Positions 12,099 to 48,590 of a DNA stretch of 64,000 nt are shown one piece after another; position 1 is the first letter of the stretch; each line of letters starts with the position of its first letter. Origin of the DNA: Flaccisagitta enflata (taxonomy: Eukaryota > Chaetognatha > Sagittoidea > Aphragmophora). The DNA is taken from NCBI GenBank assembly GCA_965153355.1, contig OZ231128.1, forward strand, positions 30,814,001 to 30,878,000, read 5' to 3'. The notes under the pieces are model-generated. The model saw only the letters and a program-made list of their open reading frames with translations. It was not told the origin of the DNA and ran no database searches. The position numbers and the translations under genes are program-made.

Positions 12099-12555
12099 CT
12101 CTCACCACCTCACACCCTCATACACTCACATAGGGGCAACGGGTACCGCTGACCATCTAACGCTTTTGCGACTATTATCCTTATTTTGCATGTAGATTCT
12201 ACTGGGTACTTTGAAAGTATGTTTGTTAGCATATTTGCATTTCTGATGAAATTTCCATTCATTTGATAGGTTGTACTAAGTACTTTTACAAAGAAACACA
12301 ATTTTCAATTTTTAAGCCACCTTTACAAAATTATATAAAATTGCACAGTACGATCTTACAAATGAAAGGAAATTCTTCAGGACTACAATAATGGTGACAA
12401 AAACTTACATTTCTTCAAACCTTTGCCATTTCTAAACAAAAAAAGCTACAGAGAACAGCAACATCGCATTTGGAAAATTTTTCGAAGATCTTTCAAATGG
12501 TCATGGATTTTCTGTAGCCTTTGGTTCAGCAGAAAAGGCAAAACAAAACAAGACA

Positions 12556-12592
<37 letters not shown>

Positions 12593-12929
12593 TAGAATGA
12601 GAAAGAGACTAAGAGACAGAAACAGAGTCAGAAAGACTGACTCACAGACAGACGGAGATGAGGGTGAGAGACGTAAAGGTCTTTCGAAGGGGGGGGGGGG
12701 AAGAGAGAGACTATAGACGTCCCGATGAGAAAGAAAAACCTGAAGGAAAAAAAGAACAACGCAATTTGTGCGAATATTCTAACAAGAAAGAAAATATTTG
12801 GAATTCCCCAGAATTGTGAATTTCTTGTTTTCTTTAGCCGTGTTTTTCCTTTATCTTTTTTTCCTCCACTAATTTCCCTCTTTCTGTTTTCTTTCTTAAA
12901 TGCGTGTTTCCTTAACCACCACCCCCCTT

Positions 12930-13066
<137 letters not shown>

Positions 13067-13139
13067 TGTGTGTATGTTTGGGAGAACGAGTCTCACGATC
13101 TCACACTAATCGATCGGCCGGAGATTTTTGTGTGAGACC

Positions 13140-14345
13140 AACATTGACAATGCATTGAATCATGATGAATGAACCAACTACTACTACTAAATGTGCCAGA
13201 AGCGACTTGATTAAAAAAATGACAAAACAGCAAAATGAGTAGTACAACTTACATTATAGAACATTGGTATTTGATGATTGATGGGACGATTTAGCACGCA
13301 GATAATCATCTTGAAAAATGAGTAGGATCGTTGTACATTGTTGTCGGAATTAATATGATTGTTGTTTGTTCCCTCCCTTACATCCACCCCCCCCCGTCCG
13401 CGACGATTATTGCAACTCCGCTTCAGTGCTCCTTGATGCCTACATGCCTACGCTGTCCATAGTAAGCAACCAGGTATGGTAAGTGACGAGGTGTGCCGAG
13501 AATTCTGGACTGGCTTTAAACATTGAAGGAAAGCGGCTCCTGAACGAATCGAGCTAGAGTCACCAGACTGGTATCGTTAGGGAGTCTTGATCAGTTTACA
13601 TTTTTTATCAAAGGTTAGAAACTCATGAAAAATCCTGTCTAATATCATGATTGACATGTCTGCTGTGAGAAAAACAAGCTATATCATCTCAATATTGAGG
13701 AATGTGCAAATTCTGGGCTTATTTGTGTCAGATACATGCTAGAGCAAAAAAGATATAAAATAAAAAGGATTTGGAGGGTTTCAGGCATAATTGCCAAAAT
13801 TTTGGGTTCAGATTCATTACTTAAGTGACCAATCTTAAATGTCAACCTGTAGACACAGTCTCAAGAATGAAGAAAAAAACTTTAAAACTTGAAACTAAGC
13901 CCAACCTAGTCCTTCTTGAGACATTTCCACCCTTATTTGACAGGGTATTCTCAGAATTTGGTCCAAAATACTTTACCATTGTTTATTGACCCGCCCTACT
14001 CTTCAAAACTGAGGAAAAAAAATCATAAATGGGCTTTACATCTTTTTTAGCATTTATCCTTTCCTACAACATCAAATATCCTTGCCCTGTGTCACTGGAG
14101 CTTCCAAACAAGTGACCTTTAATCAGTAGATGTGAGGCCTTTCTCTCAGAGGGCGTGCTTTTTAGTATCGATTTCATCTCATAAACAAATGAACAGAAGT
14201 TGCACGTTTTGTCAATTGGGCCATCATTATGAATAGAAATCAACTCCAACAAGGTCGATTGTTGATTAGAACAGGATTTATTCCAGACTTTATCACCTCA
14301 ATTCCAACCATGACCCCCTAGTATCGTTAAAAGGGGTCCTCAAAA
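13140..14345. other. no recognisable feature
   Basis: Mixed-composition sequence without convincing exons, arrays or inverted repeats. Confidence 0.5.
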
Positions 14346-14349
14346 TCCT

Positions 14350-14450
14350 TACCAGTAAAGGCGGCTCTCGCCGACCGGAAAAAAATCGTAAGATTGTTTT
14401 CGCTTTTGATTTTTCAGTTTCATTCTTCTTATTACACACTGTGTGTTCAG

Positions 14451-14544
<94 letters not shown>

Positions 14545-15278
14545 GTATTTTTTTTCCCTCCCCTTCCTCTCCCTCCATCTACCTGCTTCTCCCTCCCTCC
14601 TTCTCTCTCCTTTTCTCTCCCTCCCCCTTTTCCTTCCTCTCTCCTTCCCTCTTACTCTTCCTCCCTCTCTCCCTTCTTTTCTCCCTCCCTCTCTCCCTTC
14701 CTCCCATCCTCCCTCCTTCTCTCCCTCCTCTCCCACCCTCTCTCCCTCCCTCCCTCCCTCCCTCTCTCCCTTCCCATTTCCCTCCCACTCTCTCTCCCTC
14801 CCTATTTCCCTCCCTCTCTCATTACCTTTCCCTCCCCCTTTCCCTCCTGCTCCCCCTCCCTCTCTCCCTCTCCTTCCCCCTCTTCCTCCCTCCCTCCTAC
14901 CCTCTCTACCTCTCCCTCCCTCTCTCCCTCTCCCTCCTTCTCTCTTCCCTCTGCTGAACTTATTTTTGTTGTTACATAGGGCCAAAAATTGAGATTGATG
15001 AAAAATATTGATCTTTGAGAAATATGCGGAAAATGTGGAAAAATAAAAAAAGATTAAAAAATTCATAGCGCCTAAAGTATTGGTCCGACAGTGCCCTGCT
15101 TTTTTCCAGAAGGTGTAAAAAAGTGCCCTTTTTCACCCTGTACCAATTTCAACCCCAGCCTCGGGCGAGCCTAGTTCTGACACAACTTCCCCAAATTGGC
15201 GCAAGCGAAAAAGGGGAACATGAATTCCTAGCCTGGGACTCAAAAAATCGAAAAACGTTTTTCGATTTTTTTCCCAAC
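14350..15278 (-). mobile_element. family P element, reverse copy
   Basis: In element orientation: 5' hairpin TTGGGAAAAAAATCGAAAAACG.. (15278 leftward) and 3' end ACGATTTTTTTCCGGTCGGC..GCCGCCTTTACTGG. The interior is a purine tract, (GGGA)n-like then (AG)n then (AC)n, the same (AG)n(AC)n order as in the copy at 25402. Confidence 0.65.
14452..14955. repeat. (GT)n(CT)n followed by a 400-bp pyrimidine tract
   Basis: (GT)n to 14491, (CT)n to 14540, then CTCC/CTTCC-rich sequence with few purines to 14953. The long open frames on both strands (Ser-Leu-Pro on plus, Arg-Glu-Gly on minus) are compositional. Confidence 0.95.
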
Positions 15279-15774
15279 AAATGCGTCCAATATGAGGTTT
15301 ATAGAAATATAAGCAGTACTCCTAAGCAATACTCCTATTACTCCTAAGCCAGTCCCGATTTCTTTGCTTACCCATTCACTTAATTCAAAGGCAATTAAGT
15401 AACCACGAGACTCAAAAGATTTGAAGGGAGATGGTTAAGGCTGCAGCTGTGGTTTGGGTTTGGGTCATCTTATGAAGAGACTGTCAATGGTCAGTAAGTC
15501 AGAGCGCAGATCTCAAAGTAAGATATTAGCTGTATTGGTGATTGACTGATTTGCATATTTACAAAGTGAATCAAGAGATGGAAGTTCGTATTAATCGCAC
15601 GATAGAAGTGGACTTATTGGTCGTATGATCGTATGGAAGAGGAAGAAACGGGGAAAATAAGTATAATTGGATCAAATGGTGGTGCAAGCAGGCCTCTTGA
15701 TTTTGGAGCAGCGAGCAGCACCGCTTCTCGGCAGGGAAAGGGAGATGTCGGCAGGTCCCAAAGATGGAAGGAGA

Positions 15775-15887
15775 AGAAGAAGAAGAAGAAGAAGAAGAAG
15801 ATGAAGAAGAAGAAGAAGAAGAAGAAGAAGAAGAAGAAGAAGAAGAAGAAGAAGAAGAAGAAGAAGAAGAAGACGAAGAAGAAAAGA
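15775..15887. repeat. (AAG)n microsatellite in element R
   Basis: About 35 AAG units with rare AAGATG and AAGACG interruptions; the equivalent site in R copy 1 has a short (AAG)/(GAC) tract, so the expansion postdates their divergence. Confidence 0.93.
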
Positions 15888-15989
15888 ACAAGGCCAACAC
15901 CTATAAGTCGCGTGCAGGACAAAAATAACTGAACTGACCTGACTCCTTATTGTATCTTTTTATCGAAAATCAGACTTAAACACAACCCA

Positions 15990-16900
15990 AAACAGACCCA
16001 AACCAGACTCAAACCAGACTCAAACCAGACTCAAACGAGACTCAAACCAGAATTAAACCAGACCGAAATCAGACCTAAATCGGACATAAACCAGACATAA
16101 ACCAGACATAAACCAGATGTAAGCCAGACTCAAACCAGACTCAAACAAGACTCAAACCAGACTCAAACCAGACTCAAACCAGACTCAAACCAGACTTAAA
16201 CCAGAACAAAACCAGGCTCAAGCCAGGCTCAAACCAGGCTTAATCCCTAATCAAACCAGACTCAAACCAGACTCAAACCAGACTCAAACCAGAATTAAAC
16301 CAGACCAAAACCAGACCAAAACCAGACCTAAATCAAATATAAACCAGACAAAAACCAGACATAGACCAGACCTAAACCAGACCTAACCCAGACCTAAACC
16401 AGACATAAAACAGACATGAACCAGTCTTGAACCAGACATAAACCAGACTTAAACCAGACTTAAACCAGACGTAAACCAGACTTAAACCAGACTTAAACCA
16501 GACTTTAACCTGACTTAAACCATACTTAAACCAGACTTAAACCAGACTTAAACCAGACTTAAACCAGACTTAAACCAGACTTAAACCAGACTTAAACCGT
16601 AATTATCTTTAATATCAGCAGACTTAAACCAGCAGACTTAAACCATTAGACCAGCAGACTGAAACCATTAGTTTTAAACCAGCAGACTTAATCCAGCAGA
16701 TTTAAACCAGCAGACTTTAATCGGCAGACTTAACCCATTAGATTTAAACCAGCAGACTTAAACCAGCAGATGTAAACTAGCAGATTTAAACCAGCAGACT
16801 TTATCCAGCAGACTTTACCCAGCAGACTTTAACCAGCAGACTTTAACCAGCAGACTTTAACCAGCAGACTTCAACCAGCAGACTTTAACCAGCAAACTTT
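15990..16900. repeat. minisatellite, about 11-bp CCAGACTTAAA unit
   Basis: Dozens of units, drifting between CCAGACTCAAA, CCAGACATAAA and CCAGACTTAAA, with a higher-order CAGCAGACTTTAAC variant after 16620. The gradual change along the array suggests local slippage or unequal exchange rather than one burst. Confidence 0.9.
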
Positions 16901-17750
16901 AACCAGCAGACTTTAACCAAAAATGACCAAAAATGACCAAAATGACCAAAATGACTAAAATGACCAAAAATGATCAAAAATGACCAAAAATGACCAAAAT
17001 GACCAAAAATGACCAAAAATGACCTAAATGACCAAGATGACCAGAATGACCATAATGACCAAGATGACCAAAGATGACCAAAAATGATCAAAATGACCAA
17101 AATGACCAAAAATGACCAAAATGACCAAAAATGACCAAAAATGATCAAAAATGATCAAAAATGACCAAAATGACCAAATGACCAAAATGACCAAAAATGA
17201 CCAAAAATGACCAAAAATGACCTAAAAATGCCCAAATATGACCAAAAATGATCAAAAATGACCAAAAATGACCAAAAATGACCAAAATGACCAAAAATGA
17301 CCAAAAATGATAAAAAAAGACCAAAATAAGACCAAAAATGACCAAAATGACAAAAAATGATCTAAAAAGACCAAAAATGACAAAAAATGACCAAAAATGA
17401 TCAAGAATGATCAAAAATGATCAGAAATGAACAAAAATGGCAAAAAATGGCCAAAAATGGCCAAAAATGGCCAAAAATGACCAAAATGACCAAAATGACC
17501 AAATTGACCAAATTGACCAAAATGACAAAAATGACCAAAAATGACCAAAAATGACCAAAGATGACCAAAAATGACCAAAAATGACCAGAAATGACCAAAA
17601 ATGATCAAAAATGATCAAAAATGATCAAAAACGATCAAAATGGCCAAAAATGACCAAAATGACCAAAATGACCAAAATGACCAAAAATGACCAAAAATGA
17701 CCAAAAATGACCAAAAATGACCAAAAATGACCAAAAGCAACCAATAATTC
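16900..17750. repeat. minisatellite, about 10-bp ATGACCAAAA unit
   Basis: Contiguous with the preceding array. Units vary as ATGACCAAA, ATGACCAAAAA, ATGATCAAAA and ATGGCCAAAA. Open frames in it (repeating Phe-Gly-His-Phe-Trp-Ser on the minus strand) are artefacts of the repeat. Confidence 0.92.
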
Positions 17751-18304
17751 CCAAAAACAACAAAAAAATGACTCAAAATAACTCCAGACCACCCAAAAAG
17801 ACGCAAAAAAGCAAAGTGTTACCGACGGACCGACCGACCGACGGACCGACCGACGGAGCGGGTTGTAGAGTCGCGTGCACGCGACTAAAAAGATGAAGAA
17901 AAAGAAAAAGAAGAAGATCGAAATGTAAATGATGGTAATTATAGTCAGCATTGATATTATTTGCATATTGTAGTTTTATGATGACTGCTCTTGTGTAACT
18001 TAGTTGATTTGGAACACTTTGAGTTTGAATTAAAGATATCATAAGAACTTCATCCTTTATGTTGTGAACTAAAAAAAAAGGAAAATCTTAATCACATGTA
18101 AAACTTATCTAATCGTCATGTGTTTTATGTAGCCTCCCGGCAAAAAGTGGATATTGATGATACAAATACTGAAAAAAACTTCCAGTGTCGGAGATACCAT
18201 CTTGGGTTACGCCTTTCACGTAAACCTGTGCATTATAGCGGAGGTGAGAGGCTGAGACTGAAAGCCAGCAAGAGCACGGCGAGGATTTGTGGGCAGCTAC
18301 CGGA

Positions 18305-18847
18305 TAGACTTAGACTCGAAAATTTTCCTAGGTCAGTCAGTAGCTCAATCTTTTGCATGGACATGCTCAGCGCTTTCAATAATGCACGTTTCAAATTTCA
18401 AGGTTCTGGCTCAAATACTTTACAATTTATGATCATTTGTTTGAACCATATCAAACTAAAAGAATTCCAGGAGAATCATTAAACTTTCTTTTGAAATATG
18501 GCCGACACAAAAATTTTCTAAGTTTTTTTGAAAAAAGTGAAATTTTAAGATTTTGAATCTAGGCGAATCATGCAATTTCCTATCAAATGAACCCCACTTT
18601 TTTTTTTGAAAAAAAAATCCTCATTGAGGGCTTTTTGGGGCCCCTAGGGGCCCCTAAGAAGTTCAAAATTTTGGTCAATGAGATCAACAGAGTTATGTGC
18701 ATATGCCAAGGTATCTTTCAGGAACAAATTCAGGCAGATTAGTTCAAGCTAGAGCTCATGCCGTTACTACCTTCGGACCGGCCGCATATAAAAGAGAAAT
18801 ATAAAAATTCACAAGGACTTAGATTTAGGATCTGAGGTCAATATCTA
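18305..18847. mobile_element. family Q element, copy 1
   Basis: 543 bp, TAGACTTAGACTCGAAAATT to GAGGTCAATATCTA, flanked by TACCGGA on both sides (7 bp). Contains the palindrome GGGGCCCCTAGGGGCCCC. Ends share only a short imperfect inverted match (TAGACTTAG / TAGATATTG). No transposase. 7-bp duplication suggests a DNA transposon, superfamily unresolved. Confidence 0.8.
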
Positions 18848-19411
18848 TACCGGACCAAAGTCAACTAGTTGCGTTGTAAGAACGAGATTTGGTCTTTAAG
18901 TTAAGTCGGCAGCGCTCAGAGGATAATTTTTGCTTGTCGGCAGTAAAGAACAATCAAGAGGCCTGGCCGTAAAAGTAAGGTCAGGCATGCCAGCTGCCAG
19001 CTGATACACGCAGACCGTAACATGAATGGACCGACCGACCAAAAAGATGCTAAACGAGTCTCGTGCTTGCGCGCGACTGAAAACACGCATTATCATGGTC
19101 CATCAACTCGGAGTAACGTTGAAATAAATAACAAGCCAAAATTTTTTTTTTCTTAAAGTTTGAAGAGGGCTAATTGTAATCCAATTCAGAAATGTATTCG
19201 GAGTAATTGTCCGATGGTTTGCTTTCTTCACATATTACTCAGTTAGAGGATTAGAGGTTCGATGTCCGCCCCGTCCGTTCATGCGATAACAACGAATAGT
19301 CAATCAATTATGAAAAGAAGCATTACGCAATAGCTCGCCTAACGGCCACGGTCGCGCTCCCCAGATGATTGACAACTTGATAATATTAGTCTTTTGATTT
19401 CAATTTAAATA

Positions 19412-19984
19412 CAGTAGATGTTGTCTAGACTTGGAAATACGGGGAATTCATTACAGGAAGACAAATAAAGTTAAGAGTGTGATATTTGAAATATAAGCTA
19501 ACAAAAGGATGCTTTATTGCCCATGGGTGTTGGTTGCTATGGAAACACATTTCCATGTATTTACGCTAAAGTATCAATTTTTTGAGAAATTCTTTTAGGT
19601 AACATTGTTCAAAATGAAATTGGCTACAACTTTCCCACAGTATGTTCAGTAAGAATATCGCTTGTTTGGCGGTTGCTAGGGAGCATCACAGGGCTGTCAC
19701 ACATAGTTACGCTCCCTAGCAACTGCTAAACGAGCAATATTCTTACAGAACATACTATAAGAAAATTGTGGCAAATTTTTTTTTAAACAATGTTCCCTAA
19801 AAAAATTTCTCAAAATATTGATACTTTAGAGTGAATACATGAAAATGTGTTTCCCTAGCAACCAACACCCATGGGCAACAAAACATCCTTTTATTAGTCT
19901 ATATTCCAAATATCAGTCTCTTAAGTAAATTTGTATTCCTGTAATGAATTCCCCCGTATTTCCAAGTCTAGATGACATCTACTG
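19412..19984. mobile_element. Tc1/mariner-like MITE, family N, copy 2
   Basis: Almost fully palindromic, 573 bp: CAGTAGATGTTGTCTAG pairs with CTAGATGACATCTACTG, TA on both flanks, apex around CACAGGGCTGTCACACAT. The arms match each other closely, so the insertion may be young or maintained by conversion. Confidence 0.85.
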
Positions 19985-20164
19985 TAGATAATAAAAGGAA
20001 ACATCTTTTTCTACCTTTTTTTTTTACCTTGGAATGATAAAGGAAGCACCATAACTAAACCCATAATCATATAAGGCTGAGGGAGTAGCAAAAGGAATCG
20101 AATGGGGAAAGAGGCAACATTCATGGAATTAATACACCGTCACCGTTTTTAAATCGATAAATCG

Positions 20165-20845
20165 ATAAATGTTAGACCTTACTTACTCCTACTGGGCAAA
20201 AAGTCTTCAAGTTTTCAGGGAATGCTGGTAATATACTGTGATTTTGTGAAAAACCTAAATTTGGAGAATAGTTGAGGATTGGTGTGACATCAAATAAAAT
20301 ACTCTTTAGAAACAACGGCAATTTCCCCATGTTTTCTTTCATAAAAAAGCTTCCTTTATTTGCATGCAATTTCTTTAAAAAGTGAGCCATAACCCTGGGG
20401 ATGGTTTCTAATGGCAGCAAATGCATCATTGGTATCATTTCTGTCAAAAATATTGAGAAAATTTAGATAAATTTCCTAAGATTAGGATTATACCTAATTT
20501 TAGAAAAGTTTCTGCTGCGATCCAGATATCAAATTCAGGAAAATGGAATAAAATCATCAAAAACAGAAAATTTAAAAATTTGGCAGAACTGAAACAAGTG
20601 ATGTTTTTTGTTTTTGTTTTTTTTTAATATCAATCTCAGCGTTCCAGCTCATTATATTTCGAATTAGTAAGCAAATAATGAGATTTATCTTTTTAAAAAA
20701 ACATATGAAATAAGTGATTTAGCCCCTAAAAATCCACTTTTTTCCATGATTTGCTGATCCTCACCTATCCATAACTATTTCCAACATTCCCTAAGAATTT
20801 CAAAACTTTTTGCCAAGTAGTTTTGAAGTAATAAAGGTTTACCAT
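20165..20845. mobile_element. degenerate foldback element
   Basis: CTACTGGGCAAAAAGTCTTC..TTCAGGGAATGCTGG pairs imperfectly with CCAACATTCCCTAAGAATTT..ACTTTTTGCCAAGTAG. The 91-codon minus-strand frame at 20172-20447 lies inside it and has no other support. Confidence 0.5.
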
Positions 20846-20997
20846 TTATCATTCCGATTTAAAGACGGTTTAAGAGGGCCAAGAGGCCCAACAGGGGGGA
20901 AATGCAAGGTTGGGCATGGAAATACGAATAGCCACGAGAGCGAGGGAAAGAAGGGTTAGAGGACCAAGACGACGAGACATACATTAAGAATTAGTGT

Positions 20998-21165
20998 TTT
21001 GGGTTAGACTCAGAATGGATGTTTGCTAAGTTAGTTTTGCTAAATGGAAAACTAGGAGTGATGCGCGTGGTAGCTAGTCAGTGAGGGCTCACAAGGCCCT
21101 CTTCCATATTTTTCAGTTTGAGTGAAGTGAGGGCTATTGTTCCACCTATCATAGAGCATGAGAGG
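20998..21165 (-). repeat. dispersed repeat F, copy 1
   Basis: About 160 bp (GGTTAGACTCAGAATGGATG ... GGGCTATTGTTCCACCT) that recurs in reverse complement at 34857-35020 with about 90 percent identity by eye. Includes TGAGGGCTCACAAGGCCCTC. Confidence 0.75.
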
Positions 21166-21440
21166 AATAAAGAGAAGCGGGACTGGAGAGTGGAAAGAGA
21201 ATGTTATGGGGAATGAAAAGGGGCAGAAGATGACTGACATGCCAGAAGGGGCGAAGGGGGGGATGGGGATGAGAAGGAGAGCTCTACAACGGGCAAAAGT
21301 CACAGACGGTTGGGGGGGGGGGGGCGGGGGAGAAGAGAGGGCGGGGAATCGCGTTCCGGTCTTTCGACGCAAAGGGGAAGGAGGAGGGAAGACAAAACAT
21401 CAAAGGGAAGTCACTGACGGCGAGTTGAGTTGAGAGATTT

Positions 21441-21485
<45 letters not shown>

Positions 21486-21779
21486 TGAAATTCCTTAATT
21501 TCCCAGCCGCGAGGCTTTTAAAAATTTTAATTAAATCCTTCCCTCTTTCAAAAATCGATTGTCTATTTTTGGTGAAGACGTAGAAAACAAGGTGAGATAT
21601 ACTGCTAAAGAGACTCGTTCATATGGGCAGGGGCAGGGAAGTGAAAGCCGATCGAAAGACTGACCGACTGAAACAGTCCGAACGTGTGTGTGTTAAAAGA
21701 GTGGCGAATGGTACATATCAGACGCACTCGACAACTTGAGCTAGGATTTCTGTACCTAGGCAAGTAACCCGGCGGGTAG

Positions 21780-21900
21780 GCAGGGGATACCACCCCTATC
21801 CCCCCCCCCTCTCCCCTCCCCCCCCCCTACACACACAATCGCAACTGCAGCATCATAAATTCGCGTTATTGCGCGCGCTTGTCAACTCGAGCGCGATGGA
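21780..21900. other. CpG-rich stretch upstream of the gene
   Basis: After a C-run (21798-21830) the sequence ATTCGCGTTATTGCGCGCGC..CTCGAGCGCG is the most CpG-dense unclaimed stretch in the left third of the window. It could mark the promoter of the LRRC74-like gene; no TATA or initiator was identified. Confidence 0.3.
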
Positions 21901-21911
21901 TTGAAAGACGG

Positions 21912-22104
21912 ATGAACAGTCGATCTTCTCATCGGAAAATATCTAGGCTAAAAGCGTCATTTACGCCTTTCTGTCCAAAAAAAAGGACCAAAACCAAGCA
22001 GAGATCAGAGAAAAAATGTGAAAACAAAAAAGGAGAAAATATCAAAAGCAAGTTAAGTTTTCTCACCTCTTGGATTTTAGGAAACAAGAAAAAGTTTAAA
22101 GTTA
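21912..22104 (+). CDS. possible alternative first coding exon of the LRRC74-like gene
   Basis: An open frame begins with ATG at 21912 (MNSRSSHRK...), is Lys/Ser/Arg-rich, and can end at a donor GTGAAT at 22105 in phase 1. That phase would join an acceptor (CCGTAG) at 22405 and read in frame into the ATG-bearing exon, adding 80 residues. A (GT)n tract follows in the proposed intron, and CpG-rich sequence (GCGCGCTTG, GAGCGCGATGG) lies just upstream, as might be seen near a promoter. Codon content is not distinctive and the donor is weak. It could equally be 5' UTR or non-genic. Confidence 0.22.
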
Positions 22105-22155
22105 GTGAATGTGTGCGTGCGTTTTACATGCTTGTATTCTTTTTTGTCTGTGTTT

Positions 22156-22299
<144 letters not shown>

Positions 22300-22452
22300 C
22301 AAAATTCAATGAGGAAAAAGGCTGAAAAGAGACAGAAAAGTACAAAAACTCTAAAGATGGTAAGATTGAAAGTCACTTAAAATTGAACACAATATCTTTC
22401 CGTAGCTCAGCACAAACGCTTGACGACGTCTTCGGGATATCCTGAGGGAACT

Positions 22453-46685
<24,233 letters not shown>

Positions 46686-47837
46686 AATCAAAATATCGAA
46701 CAATTGAAGACTTCAAGAGTTGAAAAACCACTTCGGGGGCTTTTTAATTTCTCTCATTCCGCGTGCCGATGGGGAAGAAATTGAAAAAGAAAGGAAAAAA
46801 GATTGAATATGTGAAATTTGAGAGAAAAATCCGAAACATGAAACGAAACCAGTGGCTTTATGCTATAATGGCCTAGCCCTAGGCTTGGGCAATTCCTCGA
46901 AAATATGAATTTTGTGAGTTGGAACTTTCACGTTCAATATAAAAGCTTCCCTAAATCTCTTCTTTTCCCCCCTTTGTTTTAATGGGGGAAGCGGGCAAGT
47001 GGGAGAGGTTTTTTTTGTGCATATTTTCTCAACAACGCATTTTGCTCAAACCTGGGTAGATTTAAGAAATCACCCCTTATCGGTTTCCTGCTAACAAGGA
47101 CCACGAGAGAGACATGGACGTCTTTGCATGCCAGTTATCCCTTAGCTCTGCGCGTCAGCGGAATTCGTCGTGTCACGTCCTTCTTAACTAGAGAAGAGTA
47201 CAATCCATCAAAATATGATATTGATGTGATTATTGCTATCCTATTATAAAATGAGCTGCCTACGTCACGCCGATGAATTAAGAATGGCACGCTCGATAAC
47301 AGATGACTCTGCTAGCATCAACTCGACACATTCCGCGAGTGGCTTTTCCTATTTCAACATTTTTGTTTAAACTTGAAGCGGCATTTTAACACACGCCTTT
47401 TAAGCCGTGTTGTGGGCGGCGTTTTTTAGTTGGTGATGGAAATCCAGATTTCTTCAGCAATGACCGCATTTTGTATTGATTTTTATGTGTATATACTCCC
47501 CCTTTAAAAGGTTTTTAAACTTCTCGTCCTGAATATATTGACTAGGAAAAAAAGGTACATAGTATTTTATTTCCTTTTTTTCTTCTTTTCCTTTTTGTTT
47601 TCTTTGGTGGATTCCTTTGCATATTTCTAGAGTATGTGTTGACTTAAGCCGCCAAATTTGATTTGGATCGGAGGAAAAAATGGATCGAGTTAACGAATTA
47701 GAATTGGAAGAAAAAAAAATATGAACATGTAGGGGAGGTTTTCCCTTCTTGAGTGGGTTTGAAAATGGCGGCCTCTTGCCCCCGCGCCCCCCCCTCCCCC
47801 TTCCCCCCCCCCCACCAATGAGAATGAAGCAAGACGG
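46686..47837. other. 3' UTR and flank of the LRRC74-like gene
   Basis: Immediate 3' flank. No canonical AATAAA was found by eye, so the transcript end is unknown. Confidence 0.4.
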
Positions 47838-48590
47838 TTATCGGGAAAAAAGTCGAAGTCAGTCTTCGACTTTTTGACATATTCGAGAGAAACAGGGTTT
47901 TCATTTTCTTATGAGAAAGTTGAGCATTTCCACCGACCGATTGAGGCCTCCAATGAAATTGATAGGGTAAGTAAATTTGATAATTCTCTTTCATTTGGCG
48001 CCAAGCAGAATGCTCTACGACAAATATTTTTCGCGCTAGGATTTTTTAAAGATTTATTCATGAAAAATTTGAATGAAATTTTTTTTGATTTTTTACGATT
48101 TTGTGTAGGATCAATAAAAGAGTGTATTTATGTTTGTTTGAGCATGCAAATACAAGAAAAGATGTTTATGAGCACAGCTGCTCATCTGTGAGGGAAATAC
48201 TGCTACTATTTTCGTTTTTCATATCTCCTTTTTTTTCATAAACTGTTCTGGTTTTGCTCTTCATTTATTTAAATCAACTATTTCACAAATAGTTCTCACC
48301 AATTTTTTTTTTCTCATTTGCTTAAACTGGGTACAAACAAAAGAGTGAAGACAGAAAATAGAGAGAGCATGAAAGAGAGAGAACACAAGAGCTAGATAAA
48401 GCAGCTTAAAAAAAAACATAAAAAGAGAGTTGAGAGCCAGAGAGACAAACAGACAAAGAGACAGATAGATGATCAAACAAAACTAAAGCTGCAATAAAAA
48501 AAATGTTGCAATAACTGAGGTCTAACACCTGGTGGAGAGTGGCCAACGCTTACGACTTTTTTCCACACGGCAACAGCCGCCATTACTGGT
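47838..48590 (+). mobile_element. family P element, copy in the 3' flank
   Basis: GGGAAAAAAGTCGAAGTCAG..CTTCGACTTTTTGAC to CTTACGACTTTTTTCCACAC..AACAGCCGCC. About 750 bp with a short GAGA-rich patch (48350-48480) at the site where other copies carry long microsatellites. Confidence 0.65.

Larger units (their letters stand above)
15888..17891 (-). mobile_element. (GTCY)n element expanded to 2 kb by two minisatellites
   Basis: Left end AACAAGGCCAACACC... AGTCGCGTGCAGG and right end GACCGACCGACGG... GTCGCGTGCACGCGACT match the family termini in reverse. Between them lie about 1.8 kb of tandem repeats, a CAGACTTAAAC-type array then an ATGACCAAAA-type array. It interrupts the AAG-rich core of an R-family element (15687-18966), whose two halves flank it. 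Confidence 0.65.
15687..18966. mobile_element. foldback element R, copy 2, carrying two nested insertions
   Basis: Left arm GCAGGCCTCTTGATTTTGGA..GCAGCACCGCTTCTCGGCAGG; right arm GCTTGTCGGCAGTAAAG..CAATCAAGAGGCC. Interrupted by the 2-kb (GTCY)n element (15888-17891) and by Q copy 1 (18305-18847). The TTTGCATATTGTAGTTTTA block recurs at 17,960. Confidence 0.6.

Noticed and set aside
14293-15066. 257-codon minus-strand frame (Gly-Arg-Glu-rich)
   Set aside because: Pure purine-tract composition; continuous with (AG)n and (AC)n and read on both strands.
18133-18243. Possible upstream coding exon (ASRQKVDIDDTNTEKNFQ...)
   Set aside because: Splice signals and phase fit coding exon 1, but it is inside R copy 2 and no further upstream exon or start codon was found.
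20172-20447. 91-codon minus-strand frame of ordinary composition
   Set aside because: Lies within a foldback element with no homologue recognised and no splice context.
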